Shown: positions 24,949-33,521, numbered from the stretch's first letter. The stretch: DNA of 49,316 nt from Oscillospiraceae bacterium (GCA_015067315.1 SVMR01000012.1:1-49316); one strand, 5' to 3'. Notes: generated from the letters alone by a model not told the origin. Numbers and translations are program-made.

Positions 24949-25122
24949 ATGAAAGAAAGAATCCTCGAAGTCCTTAAAAACGCAGAAAAACCCCTTCGCC
25001 CCGGTGAAATTGCCGCTGCTCTCGGCGAAGACAAAGACGCAGTTTCCAAAGCAATCAAAGAACTTAAAGCGGAAGAAAAAATCTATTCCCCTGTCCGCTG
25101 CTGCTATGCTGTTGTTGAATAA
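24949..25122 (+). CDS. Small winged helix-turn-helix protein (57 residues)
   Basis: The product is a single winged-helix: MKERILEVLKNAEKPLRPGE, then IAAALGEDKDAVSKAIKELK and a wing ending in IYSPVRCCYAVVE. AAAGGAG lies 8-9 nt upstream, a near-consensus promoter precedes it and a terminator follows, so it is a real, probably well-expressed gene despite its length. The fold is MarR/ArsR-like with no extra domain; it may bind DNA as a dimer. The two adjacent cysteines could sense metal or redox state (inference). Target genes unknown. Confidence 0.85.
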   Translation: MKERILEVLKNAEKPLRPGEIAAALGEDKDAVSKAIKELKAEEKIYSPVRCCYAVVE

Positions 25123-25135
25123 GATATAAAAAATT

Positions 25136-25163
25136 GCCCTCCGCTTTGCGGAGGGCTTTTTTT
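25136..25163. terminator. Bidirectional terminator between convergent genes
   Basis: GCCCTCCGC-TTT-GCGGAGGGC is a perfect 9-bp stem with a T-run on one side and an A-run on the other. It serves the winged-helix gene and the convergent gene at 25165-25707. Confidence 0.9.
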
Positions 25164-25164
25164 G

Positions 25165-25707
25165 TTATTTTTCCGGATATGCAATTCCGATTTTTTCGCA
25201 GATTTCTTTTGCTTCCGCTTCGTTTTCCGCCGGCGCGATTACAATATAATATTCATCGTTTCCGAGATAATCCGCAGAACCCGGACTTGTGTGTATATAA
25301 AACATTTTCATATCCTTATCGGTAAAAACAGTTGCGTGTCCGTCAACGCTTCCCGGTGAATTATAAAAGAAGGAAGCGTATTTTACAATCTCCTCTTCCC
25401 CGCCGAAACGCTGTTTAATAAAACTGAAATCCGAAAGAAAACCGTCTTCCATATCCGTATATTCAAGGGAATCTATGATGATTTTACCATCAAATTTTTT
25501 ATCGAAGGGCAGGATATTTTTCCAAACCCATTCTCCGTCTAAAACAAGGGTTGTTCCGGTAATTTCCCCTGTTTCAGTATCTATCATAATTGCGGGAGAT
25601 TCGATATAAACCTCTTTTTTCATCGGAACAAAAAGGAAAGCGATTATTGCCGCAGCGAGAACCCAGATAAGAAATGCTTTTAAATCTTTTTTCGTTTCTT
25701 CTTTCAT
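25165..25707 (-). CDS. Membrane-anchored protein of unknown function, paralog A
   Basis: The 180-residue product has one N-terminal transmembrane helix (about 10-30) and a soluble outer domain beginning ESPAIMIDTETGEITGTTL. The pattern LDGEW, then DGKIIIDSLEYTD, then a Tyr-rich segment and IAPAENEAEAKEI is shared with the upstream gene, so the two are diverged tandem duplicates. No known family is recognised. The Pro-Ala-Ile/Asp-x-x-Thr-Gly start of the outer domain may be a beta-strand module. It is co-directional with, and 123 bp from, its paralog, with a terminator between. Confidence 0.75.
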   Translation of the reverse strand: MKEETKKDLKAFLIWVLAAAIIAFLFVPMKKEVYIESPAIMIDTETGEITGTTLVLDGEWVWKNILPFDKKFDGKIIIDSLEYTDMEDGFLSDFSFIKQRFGGEEEIVKYASFFYNSPGSVDGHATVFTDKDMKMFYIHTSPGSADYLGNDEYYIVIAPAENEAEAKEICEKIGIAYPEK

Positions 25708-25785
25708 TTTGCCGCCTGCCTTTCAGCTTTAATATATCATATTGCAAAAATAAAGTCCATAAATTTTTTATTCCGTTTCGGAATA

Positions 25786-25826
25786 TAAAAAAATCCCCCG
25801 CTTTTTTTTGCGAAGGGATTTTTTGT
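25786..25826 (-). terminator. Terminator between the two paralogs
   Basis: On the minus strand AAAAAATCCC and GGGATTTTTTT enclose a partly paired TTCGC/GCGGG loop, followed by T-rich DNA. It ends the paralog B transcript. Confidence 0.75.
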
Positions 25827-25830
25827 TTTA

Positions 25831-26400
25831 TTATTCCGTTTTTACGTTGACGAGGGAGCTTATTTCTTTTGCGTCCCCTGCTGTTTCCGCCGGAGCCATT
25901 ATCACAAACCCGGTTGAAACAGTATCGATATAAAACCATGTTCCTTTTGCATCGGTGAAAATCAGACATTCCCCGGAATCGACGTATTTATATATTCCGC
26001 TGAGAACCGTGTTTTCGTCATCAAAATACGAAAATTCAACTTCGCAGTGGGAATCCGTATAATCGAAGCAATCGATTATAATTTTTCCGCTGTAGCTTTT
26101 GTTCCTTTTTGCAAGGTTGCTGTAAGTCCATTCTCCATCAAGAGTAAGGCTTGTTTTCATAAGCTCGCCGGTTTTGCTGTCATAAATAATTGCGGGCATT
26201 GTTTCTTTTGCCTCAATTTTTGATGGCAAAACGATAAAAACCGCGGAACAGATTACTCCGACAAGAGTAAGAACCGCAAGCGCGCCGGAAAGGAAAAGCA
26301 GCGGGTAGCTTGATTTTTTTCTTGCGCTTTTTGCAATAAGTGTTCCAGCCATTCCCATTATAAGGGCGGCGGCAAGGATTATCGGGATATATTCTCTCAT
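25831..26400 (-). CDS. Membrane protein of unknown function, paralog B
   Basis: The start at 26400 (MREYIPIILAAAL) has GGAGG 8 nt upstream; an in-frame ATG nine codons earlier lies inside the ABC-F gene. The 189-residue product has two transmembrane helices (about 5-22 and 30-55) and an outer domain homologous to paralog A: MPAIIYDSKTGELMKTSLTL, LDGEW, GKIIIDCFDYTD and IMAPAETAGDAKEI. It overlaps the ABC-F stop by ATGA, so the two are coupled. Function unknown; the context suggests an accessory of the ABC-F gene, but this is weak. Confidence 0.75.
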   Translation of the reverse strand: MREYIPIILAAALIMGMAGTLIAKSARKKSSYPLLFLSGALAVLTLVGVICSAVFIVLPSKIEAKETMPAIIYDSKTGELMKTSLTLDGEWTYSNLAKRNKSYSGKIIIDCFDYTDSHCEVEFSYFDDENTVLSGIYKYVDSGECLIFTDAKGTWFYIDTVSTGFVIMAPAETAGDAKEISSLVNVKTE

Positions 26401-28307
26401 GAAAGTACCTCCGAAAGTTCCGCCCATTCATCCATAAGGTCGTTCTGGCGGTTTTTAAGTTCCTCCATTTCCGCGCAGAGAGCGGACATTTTTTCATAAT
26501 TTGCGCAGGTTTCCGGGTCTGCCATTTCCTGTTCGATCACCACAAGGCGTTCGTCCGCATCGGAAATTTCCTTTTCGACAGCTTTTAAGCGGTTGCGTTT
26601 TTTCGCATCCTCGCTTTTCTGCTGTTTTGAACGGTAATAGACCGTTTCGTTTGCGGAAGGCTTTTTTTCTTCCTTAATCGGCGCGGCGATTTCCTCTTTA
26701 AGGCGCATATAATCGTCATATCCACCCTCATAGGAAGAAAGATGATCCGGGAACATTTCTATAATTTTTGTCGGAACACGGTTTAAAAGATAGCGGTCAT
26801 GGCTTACCATTATAATTGTTCCGGTATATTCCCGAAGAGCCTCGTCAAGAGCTTCCTTGCAGGCAATATCCATGTGGTTTGTGGGTTCGTCCAAAAGAAG
26901 AACGTTTGCGTCTTTAAGGGTAAGCGCCGCAAAGCTGAGCCTTGCTTTTTCGCCGCCGGAAAGAACTTCGATCTTTTTGAAGACGTTTTCGCCGGTGAGC
27001 CTTGCCCTGCCCAAAGCCGTTCTCAGAGTAAGTTCATCGGAACGGGGGAACATATCCCACATTTCGTCAAGCATTGTTTTATTGGGGTTTAAATAGCTGT
27101 TGTGCTGGTCATAATAACCGGTTTTTACGTTTCTTCCCCATTCGATTATTCCTCCGTTATGGGGAAGAATTCCGAGAAGGGTTTTTATAAAAGTGCTTTT
27201 TCCGACTCCGTTCATTCCGACAAGGGCAATTTTTTCTCCCCGGCGGACTTCAAGATCAACGGAAGGATTAAGAAGCTTTTTTTCAAATCCTTCGCCAACT
27301 TCAAGAGGAAGATCTTTTACAAAAAGGACGTCTTTTACCGGTTCACGTTCATATCCGAAACGGAATTTCGGAGGCTTCGGCGGCGGAACCGGGCGTTCCT
27401 TTATTTCCATATGCTCGATTTCTTTTTCCCTTGCCTGGGCGCGTTTTGTTGTTGAAGCGCGGACCTTGTTCCGGGCAATAAAATCCTCCAGTTCGGCAAT
27501 TTCGCGCATCTGGCGGTCATATTCCTTTTGCATTCTTGCAAGGCGGGCGGCTTTTAAATCAAGATATTTTGTATATCCCGCGTTATAGCGCACAAGGGTT
27601 TTGTTTTCAACTTCGCAGATTATGTTTACAATTTTATCAAGGAAATACCGGTCATGGGAAACGGTGAGAATTGCGCCTTTATAGGACATAAGGTAATCCT
27701 CAAGCCATGTGAGGGTTCTGAAATCAAGGTGGTTTGTCGGTTCGTCAAGCATCAGAAGATCCGGACCTTCAAGCAGGAGTTTTGCAAGGGCAAGCCTTGT
27801 TCTTTCGCCGCCGGAAAGTCGTTCAACCGGTGTTTCCGGATCAAAACTTCCAAAACCCATTCCTGTAAGGATTGTATTTATCTTTACGGAAACGTTATAG
27901 CCGTCGTTTGCTTCGAAGAAATTCTTTTCGTGCTCATATTCCGCAAGAAGATTATGATATTCTTCTGTTCCGTGCTCAAGCACAGCCATTCGGTGCTCAA
28001 GTTCGCTTATGCGTTTTTCCGCATTGAGCACAGGTTCAAAAACCGAACGCATTTCAGAAATAATCGTTCCGCCAAGGGCAAGACCGCTGTCCTGGCGAAG
28101 AAAACCGATTTTTTTGCCGGTTCCTTTTGCAAAAGTTCCGGTATCATATTCAAGCTCCCCGATGATAATGTTTAAAAGGGTGGATTTTCCCGCGCCGTTT
28201 TCGCCGATAAGTCCGATTCTGTCGTGGTCTTCGATTTTTAAATCAAGATTTGTAAGAACGGTTTTTGCGCCGAAGCTTTTTGAAATTCCGTTCATGTCAA
28301 TAATCAA
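26397..28307 (-). CDS. ABC-F family ATPase
   Basis: The 636-residue product has two ABC domains without a membrane part: Walker A GENGAGKST and GMNGVGKST, signatures LSGGERTR and LSGGEKAR, Walker B LLMLDEPTNHLD and VLLLDEPTNHMD. A charged linker lies between the domains (about 240-290), and a C-terminal coiled coil covers about 545-635. ABC-F proteins bind the ribosomal E site and affect translation; some give antibiotic resistance. The linker length fits a housekeeping member (YdiF/Uup-like) rather than a clear resistance type, but this is not certain. Confidence 0.93.
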   Translation of the reverse strand: MIIDMNGISKSFGAKTVLTNLDLKIEDHDRIGLIGENGAGKSTLLNIIIGELEYDTGTFAKGTGKKIGFLRQDSGLALGGTIISEMRSVFEPVLNAEKRISELEHRMAVLEHGTEEYHNLLAEYEHEKNFFEANDGYNVSVKINTILTGMGFGSFDPETPVERLSGGERTRLALAKLLLEGPDLLMLDEPTNHLDFRTLTWLEDYLMSYKGAILTVSHDRYFLDKIVNIICEVENKTLVRYNAGYTKYLDLKAARLARMQKEYDRQMREIAELEDFIARNKVRASTTKRAQAREKEIEHMEIKERPVPPPKPPKFRFGYEREPVKDVLFVKDLPLEVGEGFEKKLLNPSVDLEVRRGEKIALVGMNGVGKSTFIKTLLGILPHNGGIIEWGRNVKTGYYDQHNSYLNPNKTMLDEMWDMFPRSDELTLRTALGRARLTGENVFKKIEVLSGGEKARLSFAALTLKDANVLLLDEPTNHMDIACKEALDEALREYTGTIIMVSHDRYLLNRVPTKIIEMFPDHLSSYEGGYDDYMRLKEEIAAPIKEEKKPSANETVYYRSKQQKSEDAKKRNRLKAVEKEISDADERLVVIEQEMADPETCANYEKMSALCAEMEELKNRQNDLMDEWAELSEVLS

Positions 28308-28524
28308 GGAAAAATCCCCCTTTCATAGAATAATCCAATATATTATATCTTAAATTGAAGTTTTTTTCAATAGCAGCATTATTATTTATTTTACCTTATA
28401 TTTTTAATGTATTTTAAATATTTTGCCGAAAGATGTTGCTTTTTGTTTGACTTAATGATATAAATATATAGTCGCTTTTGTTATTTTATCAACAAAAGAG
28501 TTTTTTTAGGGGGATTATTGAAAA
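28308..28524. other. AT-rich divergent intergenic region
   Basis: About 215 bp separate the divergent ABC-F gene and the plus-strand membrane protein gene. TTGACT at about 28447 is followed by several TATA-like words, but none at a good spacing. Nothing else is recognised. Confidence 0.4.
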
Positions 28525-29082
28525 ATGAAAAAAGACCAGCTCAGACTTAAAGGCACCCTTCCGATTATTATCGGTATGTGCCTTATGCTTGCTCCGGTTG
28601 AAATTGTTTTTGGAGCCGAAGTTGGAAATCTTCTTGATTTCTTCGGATTCATTCTCATTACAAACGGACTTTATCTTCTCCACCGCGAAACCGGCGGATT
28701 CACTCTTTCCATCATGACTGCAATGGTTTGCTCAACCGCTTCCTTCATCATGCTTTGGGAAGAACTCGGACATCTTGTTACTCTTCTTCCGAAAGCGGCA
28801 TTCTGCGTGCTCCTTTATCTTATGTGCACCAACTATGCAAAATACGCAAACGAAGCAAGCGACCATCATATGTCCCATCATTTCATCACCCATATGTGGA
28901 TCGATATCATTGCAACTTCCATTGAACTTACCGGTCACGCAATGGGAATCCACGGAATTCCTTCCTATATCTTCCTTCTTATCGACCTTTACTGCGAAGC
29001 GATGCTCATGCTTCATATGTGGAGATTCTATAAGAAATATAACGGATATCAGCTTGAAGGCGGAATTTATTCCAACAAATAA
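28525..29082 (+). CDS. Multi-spanning membrane protein of unknown function
   Basis: The 185-residue product has about five hydrophobic segments (about 10-32, 36-52, 58-75, 82-100, 120-165). A histidine- and methionine-rich loop (SDHHMSHHFITHMW) lies between helices and could bind metal. AGGGGG lies about 11 nt upstream of the ATG. It is monocistronic, with a strong terminator. I recognise no family. Confidence 0.78.
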   Translation: MKKDQLRLKGTLPIIIGMCLMLAPVEIVFGAEVGNLLDFFGFILITNGLYLLHRETGGFTLSIMTAMVCSTASFIMLWEELGHLVTLLPKAAFCVLLYLMCTNYAKYANEASDHHMSHHFITHMWIDIIATSIELTGHAMGIHGIPSYIFLLIDLYCEAMLMLHMWRFYKKYNGYQLEGGIYSNK

Positions 29083-29089
29083 AAACGAA

Positions 29090-29122
29090 AAAATAGCCGT
29101 TTCTTTCGGAACGGCTATTTTT
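29090..29122. terminator. Terminator shared by convergent genes
   Basis: AAATAGCCGTT and AACGGCTATTT form an 11-bp stem, followed by TTTTATTTT on the plus strand; A-rich flanks allow use from the minus strand too. Confidence 0.88.
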
Positions 29123-31153
29123 TTATTTTATAATTTTCAAAGCGCCGGTGGGACAGATTTTTGCGCATTCAAGGCAGCCTGCGCAGCCGGAAATATCTTC
29201 TGATTTTAAAAATTCCGGTTTTATAGCAGTTCTGAATCCTCGGCCGCTAAAACCGAGCAGACCTTTTCCGATTTTTTCTTCACAAATCCTTACGCAAAGT
29301 CCGCAAAGCATACATTTTCCCATATCCCGTTCGATCGAAAGGAGTTTTCTTTCTGTAAAGCTGTTATGCTTCACACCACTGAATTTTCCCGTATTTATGC
29401 GGTTTTCGTTGGCGTAGCGGATGAGCCTGCAATCCTTATAATCATGGCATCCGCATTCAAGGCATCTTTTTGCCTCCGCCCTTGCCTCTTCTTCGGAAAA
29501 GCCATTTATAACTTCATCGAAGTTTGTTTTTCTTTCTTCCGCGGGTTTAAAAGTCATTTTTGCCCTCGGAATTTTTTCTTTTCCGGAAAAATCCTTTTCG
29601 GAAACCTTTCTTTTGGAATAAACCGGTTTTGCAAAATCCAAAGGCATTCCCAAAAGATATGCGTCAATGGCTTTTGCGGCAGCGTTGCCTTCGGCAATGG
29701 CGTCGATTGCAATGGAAGCGCCTTTGTTTGAAACATCCCCCGCGGCAAAAACTCCTTCGAGATTCGTTGTTCCGTTCAGCGTATCGGTTATTACGTTTCC
29801 GGATTTTGTGAGTTCAAAACCTTCAAAACCGAAAAGATTGGATTGCTGACCTATTGCCGAAATTACGGAATCCGCTTCGATTATTTCAAATTTTCCTTCA
29901 ACCGGAACGGAAGTTTTTCTTCCTGAAGAATCCGATTTGCCCTGTTCCATAACCCGGAGTTTAATCGCTTTTACCTTTCCGTTTTCGCCGATTATCTCCG
30001 CGGGATCTCTCAGGAACCTGAAGGAAACGCCTTCTTCTATAGCTTCTGCAATTTCAATATCCTCCGCCGGGGCTTCTTCCCTTGTTCTGCGGTAAATAAC
30101 GCAAACTTCTTCTGCTCCGCATCGAATTGCCGCGCGGCTGGCGTCCATTGCGGTGTTTCCCCCGCCGATAACGGCAACTTTTTTGCCGATTTCCGGAATA
30201 TTTCCGGAATTAACCTCCCGAAGAAAATCGATTCCGCCGAAAACTCCGGCGAGTTCTTCCCCAGGACATCCGATTTTCCTGCTTTTCCAGGCACCGATTG
30301 CAAGAAGAACGGCATCATGTTTTTTTCTGATTTCATCAAAAGGAATATCTTTTCCTATTCTTACGGAATTTTTGAAAACAATTTCAAGAGATTTTGCCGC
30401 GGAAATTTCCTTTTCAAGAATCGCCTTCGGAAGACGGTATTCGGGGATTCCGTAGCGGAGCATTCCGCCCATTTCCGGCATTGAGTCAAAAACCGTTACC
30501 GAATGTCCGGAAAGGCGGAGCCTGTATGCGGCCGCAATTCCCGCAGGACCGCCGCCGATTACCGCAACTTTTTTGCCCGTTTCCGGAAGGACTTCCGGTT
30601 TGAACGGATTTTCCGAAGAAAGGTCTTTATCCGCCGCAAAAGCCTTTAAATATACGATTGAAAGCGGTTCCTCAACAAATCTTCTTCTGCAGTTCGATTC
30701 GCATGGATGGGGACAGATTCTTCCTATTGAAGCAGGAAGCGGAATTTTTTCTTTAATAATTTCAACCGCGGCGCGGTAATTTCCGTCCGCAATCTGCTTC
30801 AGATATCCCTGGACGTCGGTATGCGCCGGACAATTAAGCGAACAGGGACCGGCGCAGTCGCCCTCATGGTCGCTCATAATCAGTTCAAGGGCGATTTTGC
30901 GGGCTTTTTTTACCCTATCGGAATCCGTGAGCACGGAAATTCCCGTTTCTGCTTTTGCCGAGCAGGCGCGGACAAGTTTTTCCCTACCCTCGATTTCAAC
31001 AAGGCAGATTCCGCAGGCGCCGAAAGGCTTCAGCTTTTCATCATAGCAAAGATTCGGAATTTCGATTCCGTTTTCGGCGGCAATTTTAAGAATTGAACCG
31101 CCGCTTTTTCCAAAAACGGTTTTCCCGTTTATTTTAAATTCGATTTTATCCGT
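29123..31153 (-). CDS. FAD/NAD(P)-binding iron-sulfur oxidoreductase, StnC/NfnB-like subunit with N-terminal [2Fe-2S] domain
   Basis: The reading frame is open upstream of the first GTG (30934) and encodes a NuoG-type [2Fe-2S] domain (IEIPNLCYDEKLKPFGACGI, CLVEIEG, RACSA). With AGGAGG eight nt upstream, the natural start is an ACG at 31153, where relatives have ATG (MDKIEF-like). From there 676 residues follow: [2Fe-2S] (1-75), a GltD-like N-terminal Fe-S region (CAGPC, CPHPCESNC), FAD motif VIGGGPAGIAAA, NADPH motif VIGGGNTAMDAS, and a C-terminal pair of [4Fe-4S] clusters (CMLCGLCVRIC, CAGCLECAKIC). Together with the NuoE- and NuoF-like genes it matches the Sporomusa-type ferredoxin-dependent transhydrogenase, which links NADH, NADPH and ferredoxin pools. 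Confidence 0.8.
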   Translation of the reverse strand, partial: TDKIEFKINGKTVFGKSGGSILKIAAENGIEIPNLCYDEKLKPFGACGICLVEIEGREKLVRACSAKAETGISVLTDSDRVKKARKIALELIMSDHEGDCAGPCSLNCPAHTDVQGYLKQIADGNYRAAVEIIKEKIPLPASIGRICPHPCESNCRRRFVEEPLSIVYLKAFAADKDLSSENPFKPEVLPETGKKVAVIGGGPAGIAAAYRLRLSGHSVTVFDSMPEMGGMLRYGIPEYRLPKAILEKEISAAKSLEIVFKNSVRIGKDIPFDEIRKKHDAVLLAIGAWKSRKIGCPGEELAGVFGGIDFLREVNSGNIPEIGKKVAVIGGGNTAMDASRAAIRCGAEEVCVIYRRTREEAPAEDIEIAEAIEEGVSFRFLRDPAEIIGENGKVKAIKLRVMEQGKSDSSGRKTSVPVEGKFEIIEADSVISAIGQQSNLFGFEGFELTKSGNVITDTLNGTTNLEGVFAAGDVSNKGASIAIDAIAEGNAAAKAIDAYLLGMPLDFAKPVYSKRKVSEKDFSGKEKIPRAKMTFKPAEERKTNFDEVINGFSEEEARAEAKRCLECGCHDYKDCRLIRYANENRINTGKFSGVKHNSFTERKLLSIERDMGKCMLCGLCVRICEEKIGKGLLGFSGRGFRTAIKPEFLKSEDISGCAGCLECAKICPTGALKIIK

Positions 31154-31171
31154 TTTTGCCGCCTCCTTTCG

Positions 31172-32923
31172 TTATTCAATGCTCACCGCGCCGAAGGGGC
31201 AGACTTTTGAGCACGCCCCGCAGCGGATGCAGAGATTTTTATCAATTATATGCGTTTTTTTAACTTCTCCGGAAATTGCGCTTACCGGACATTTTTTTGC
31301 ACAAAGGGTGCATCCCCGGCATTTTTCCGCGGAAATAACGTAGCTGAGCATTGCGGAACATTCCTTTGCCGCACAGCGGTGCTCAAAAACATGTTCCTCG
31401 TATTCATTTCTGAAATAGCGCAAAGTTGTGAGCACCGGGTTTGGCGCAGTCTGGCCAAGACCGCAGAGAGCGCCTTCTTTTACCGCATCGCAAAGTTCCT
31501 CAAGGGTTTCGATATCCTCCGGTTTTCCTTTTCCTTCGGTGATTGCGGTAAGAATTTCCTGCATCCGCTTTGTTCCGATTCTGCAATGGACGCATTTTCC
31601 GCAGGATTCCTCCGCAGTAAAATCGAGGAAGAATTTTGCCATTCCGACCATGCAGGCGGATTCATCCATTACAACCATTCCGCCGGAACCCATTATAGCG
31701 CCGGTTTTTGAAAGTTCTTTGTAATCGATCGGAGTATCGAGAAGATTTTCCGGAATACATCCGCCGGAAGGACCGCCGAGCTGAACGGCCTTGAATTTCT
31801 TTTCTCCCTTTATTCCCCCGCCGATTTTATAAATCACCTCGCGGAGAGTTGTTCCCATAGGAACTTCAACAAGTCCGCTCCGTTTTACTTTTCCCGTAAG
31901 GGCAAAAACTTTTGTGCCTTTGCTGTTTTCGGTTCCGATTTCCGAAAAGGCTTTTCCGCCCATTTTGATTATCCTCGGAACGTTCGCAAAGGTTTCGACG
32001 TTGTTTATGTTCGAAGGCGCTCCTTTATAACCGCTTTCCGCAGGAAAAGGAGGTTTAAGCTTCGGCATTCCCCTTTCGCCTTCAAGAGAAGCAATAAGGG
32101 CGGTTTCTTCGCCGCAGACAAACGCTCCCGCGCCGGTTTTTATTTTTATGTCGCAGGAAAAATCCGCTCCGAAAATATTTTCGCCGATAAAGCCGGATTT
32201 TTTTGCCTGCTCGATTGCTTTTTCAAGGTGTTTTACCGCAAGGGGATATTCCGCCCTTACATATACAAAAGCTTCGTAAGCGCCAATTGCGTAAGCGGCT
32301 ATAAGCATTCCCTCGATAAGGCTGTGGGGATCGGATTCGATTATCGCCCTGTCCATAAAAGCGCCCGGATCGCCTTCGTCCGCGTTGCAGATGAGATATT
32401 TTCTTCCGTTTTCCGATTTATTTTTTCTTGCAAGATCCCATTTCAGCCATGTCGGAAAACCCGCTCCGCCTCTTCCCGCAAGACCGGAAAGCTTTATTTC
32501 ATCAATAACTTTTTCCGGCGGAATTCCAAGAACTTTTTTCAGGGATTCATATCCGCCTTCGGCAATATAATCCTCTATTGATTCAGGATTTATTTTTCCG
32601 CAGTTTTTAAGGGCGATTCTTTTTTGAAGTTCAAGAAATTCCGAATCCTCTTCTTTTATTTCCAGATCGGAAACAGATGAAAAATCCCCTTTTTCCGCCG
32701 CGGAAACGATTCTTTCCGCATCGGATTCTTTTACTTTAACAAGCCTTTTCAAAAGCTTTTTGTCTTCGTAAATATCGACGATCGGTTCAAGAAAGCACAT
32801 TCCGACGCATCCGGTTATACCGATTCCGATATTTTTTCCTTCGGCGGATTTTATAAGAGCTTCTTCAAGTTTTTTTGCTCCGGCGGCAATTCCGCAGGAA
32901 CCTTCGCCAATGGCTATTCTCAT
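31172..32923 (-). CDS. NuoF-like NADH-binding flavoprotein subunit (StnB-like)
   Basis: The 583-residue product starts with a thioredoxin-like [2Fe-2S] region (GEGSCGIAAGA, TGCVGMC), followed by the NuoF core: FMN/NADH-binding GLAGRGGAGFPTWLKW, NADEGDPGAFMDR and GAGAFVCGEETALIASLEG, an SLBB region, the [4Fe-4S] motif ESCGKCVHCRIG, and a C-terminal two-cluster ferredoxin domain (CRGCTLCAKKC, CIRCGACSKVC). It is the NADH-oxidising, flavin-containing subunit of electron-bifurcating complexes. GGAGG lies 7 nt before the ATG, and the ATG overlaps the upstream stop (ATGA). The StnC-like gene follows after 18 bp. A HydB- or formate-dehydrogenase-associated role is possible, but no hydrogenase gene is present. 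Confidence 0.9.
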   Translation of the reverse strand: MRIAIGEGSCGIAAGAKKLEEALIKSAEGKNIGIGITGCVGMCFLEPIVDIYEDKKLLKRLVKVKESDAERIVSAAEKGDFSSVSDLEIKEEDSEFLELQKRIALKNCGKINPESIEDYIAEGGYESLKKVLGIPPEKVIDEIKLSGLAGRGGAGFPTWLKWDLARKNKSENGRKYLICNADEGDPGAFMDRAIIESDPHSLIEGMLIAAYAIGAYEAFVYVRAEYPLAVKHLEKAIEQAKKSGFIGENIFGADFSCDIKIKTGAGAFVCGEETALIASLEGERGMPKLKPPFPAESGYKGAPSNINNVETFANVPRIIKMGGKAFSEIGTENSKGTKVFALTGKVKRSGLVEVPMGTTLREVIYKIGGGIKGEKKFKAVQLGGPSGGCIPENLLDTPIDYKELSKTGAIMGSGGMVVMDESACMVGMAKFFLDFTAEESCGKCVHCRIGTKRMQEILTAITEGKGKPEDIETLEELCDAVKEGALCGLGQTAPNPVLTTLRYFRNEYEEHVFEHRCAAKECSAMLSYVISAEKCRGCTLCAKKCPVSAISGEVKKTHIIDKNLCIRCGACSKVCPFGAVSIE

Positions 32924-33402
32924 TTTTTCGCCTCCTTCCGGAGGTTTTCAAGAATTCCGACCGCGGACTCCCCACTGAGGTTTCCGTAAACTTCGCCGTT
33001 TATCATCATAACCGGAGCAAGGGAACAGCATCCGAGGCAGGCGACCTTTTCAAGAGTGAAAATCCCGTCCGGGGTTGTTCTTCCGTTTTCGATTCCGAGA
33101 TATTCCGAAACCGCGGCGGCGATTTTTTCGCTTCCGCCAACGTGGCAGGCTGTTCCGGAGCAAAGCATAACGAGATATTTTCCCTTCGGTTCAAGACGAA
33201 ACCTGGAATAGAAAGTTGCGGTTCCCATTACCTTTGCAGGCTTTACGCCGAGTTTTTCTCCGATTCTGTAAAGGACTTCCTTCGGAAGGAATCCGTATAT
33301 TTCCTGGGCTTTCTGCAAAACGGATATTAAATTTTCCGGTACGTTTTCATATTCTTCAAAAACTTCATCAAGTTTTGAAAAATCGAATTTTATTTCTTCC
33401 GT
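32920..33402 (-). CDS. NuoE-like thioredoxin-fold [2Fe-2S] subunit (StnA-like) with probable ACG start
   Basis: The frame is open upstream of the first TTG (33318) back to an in-frame TAG. No ATG, GTG or TTG exists in that stretch, yet it encodes a normal NuoE N-terminus (EEIKFDFSKLDEVFEEYENV). GGGAGG lies seven nt before an ACG at 33402, giving 160 residues, the usual length. The [2Fe-2S] cysteines are in CSGTAC and CLGCC. It is the first gene of the operon, with a promoter 33-60 bp upstream, and it overlaps the NuoF-like gene by four bases. ACG initiation is inferred from frame, spacing and family length. Confidence 0.82.
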   Translation of the reverse strand, partial: TEEIKFDFSKLDEVFEEYENVPENLISVLQKAQEIYGFLPKEVLYRIGEKLGVKPAKVMGTATFYSRFRLEPKGKYLVMLCSGTACHVGGSEKIAAAVSEYLGIENGRTTPDGIFTLEKVACLGCCSLAPVMMINGEVYGNLSGESAVGILENLRKEAKK

Positions 33403-33434
33403 AAAAAATCCTCCCTTCCGGTTTATATAAAACT

Positions 33435-33462
33435 ATTTTAGCATACTATTTAATTTTCGCAA
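33435..33462 (-). promoter_or_regulatory. Promoter of the StnABC-like operon
   Basis: On the minus strand, TTGCGA, a 16-bp spacer ending in TGC (extended -10) and TAAAAT lie about 33 bp before the ACG start. Confidence 0.65.
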
Positions 33463-33485
33463 ATATGTTTTTTGTTTTTTCCGCA

Positions 33486-33513
33486 AACAAAAAAGCGGAA
33501 GAAAAACTTCCGC
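33486..33513 (-). terminator. Terminator of the RNHCP gene
   Basis: Minus strand: GCGGAAG-TTTTT-CTTCCGC stem followed by TTTTTTG, nine bases after the stop. Confidence 0.9.
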
Positions 33514-33521
33514 AATTTTCA

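Noticed and set aside
24774-24977. Plus-strand frame overlapping the end of the DUF3021 gene
   Set aside because: It runs through a promoter and the start of the winged-helix gene in another frame and has no ribosome site.
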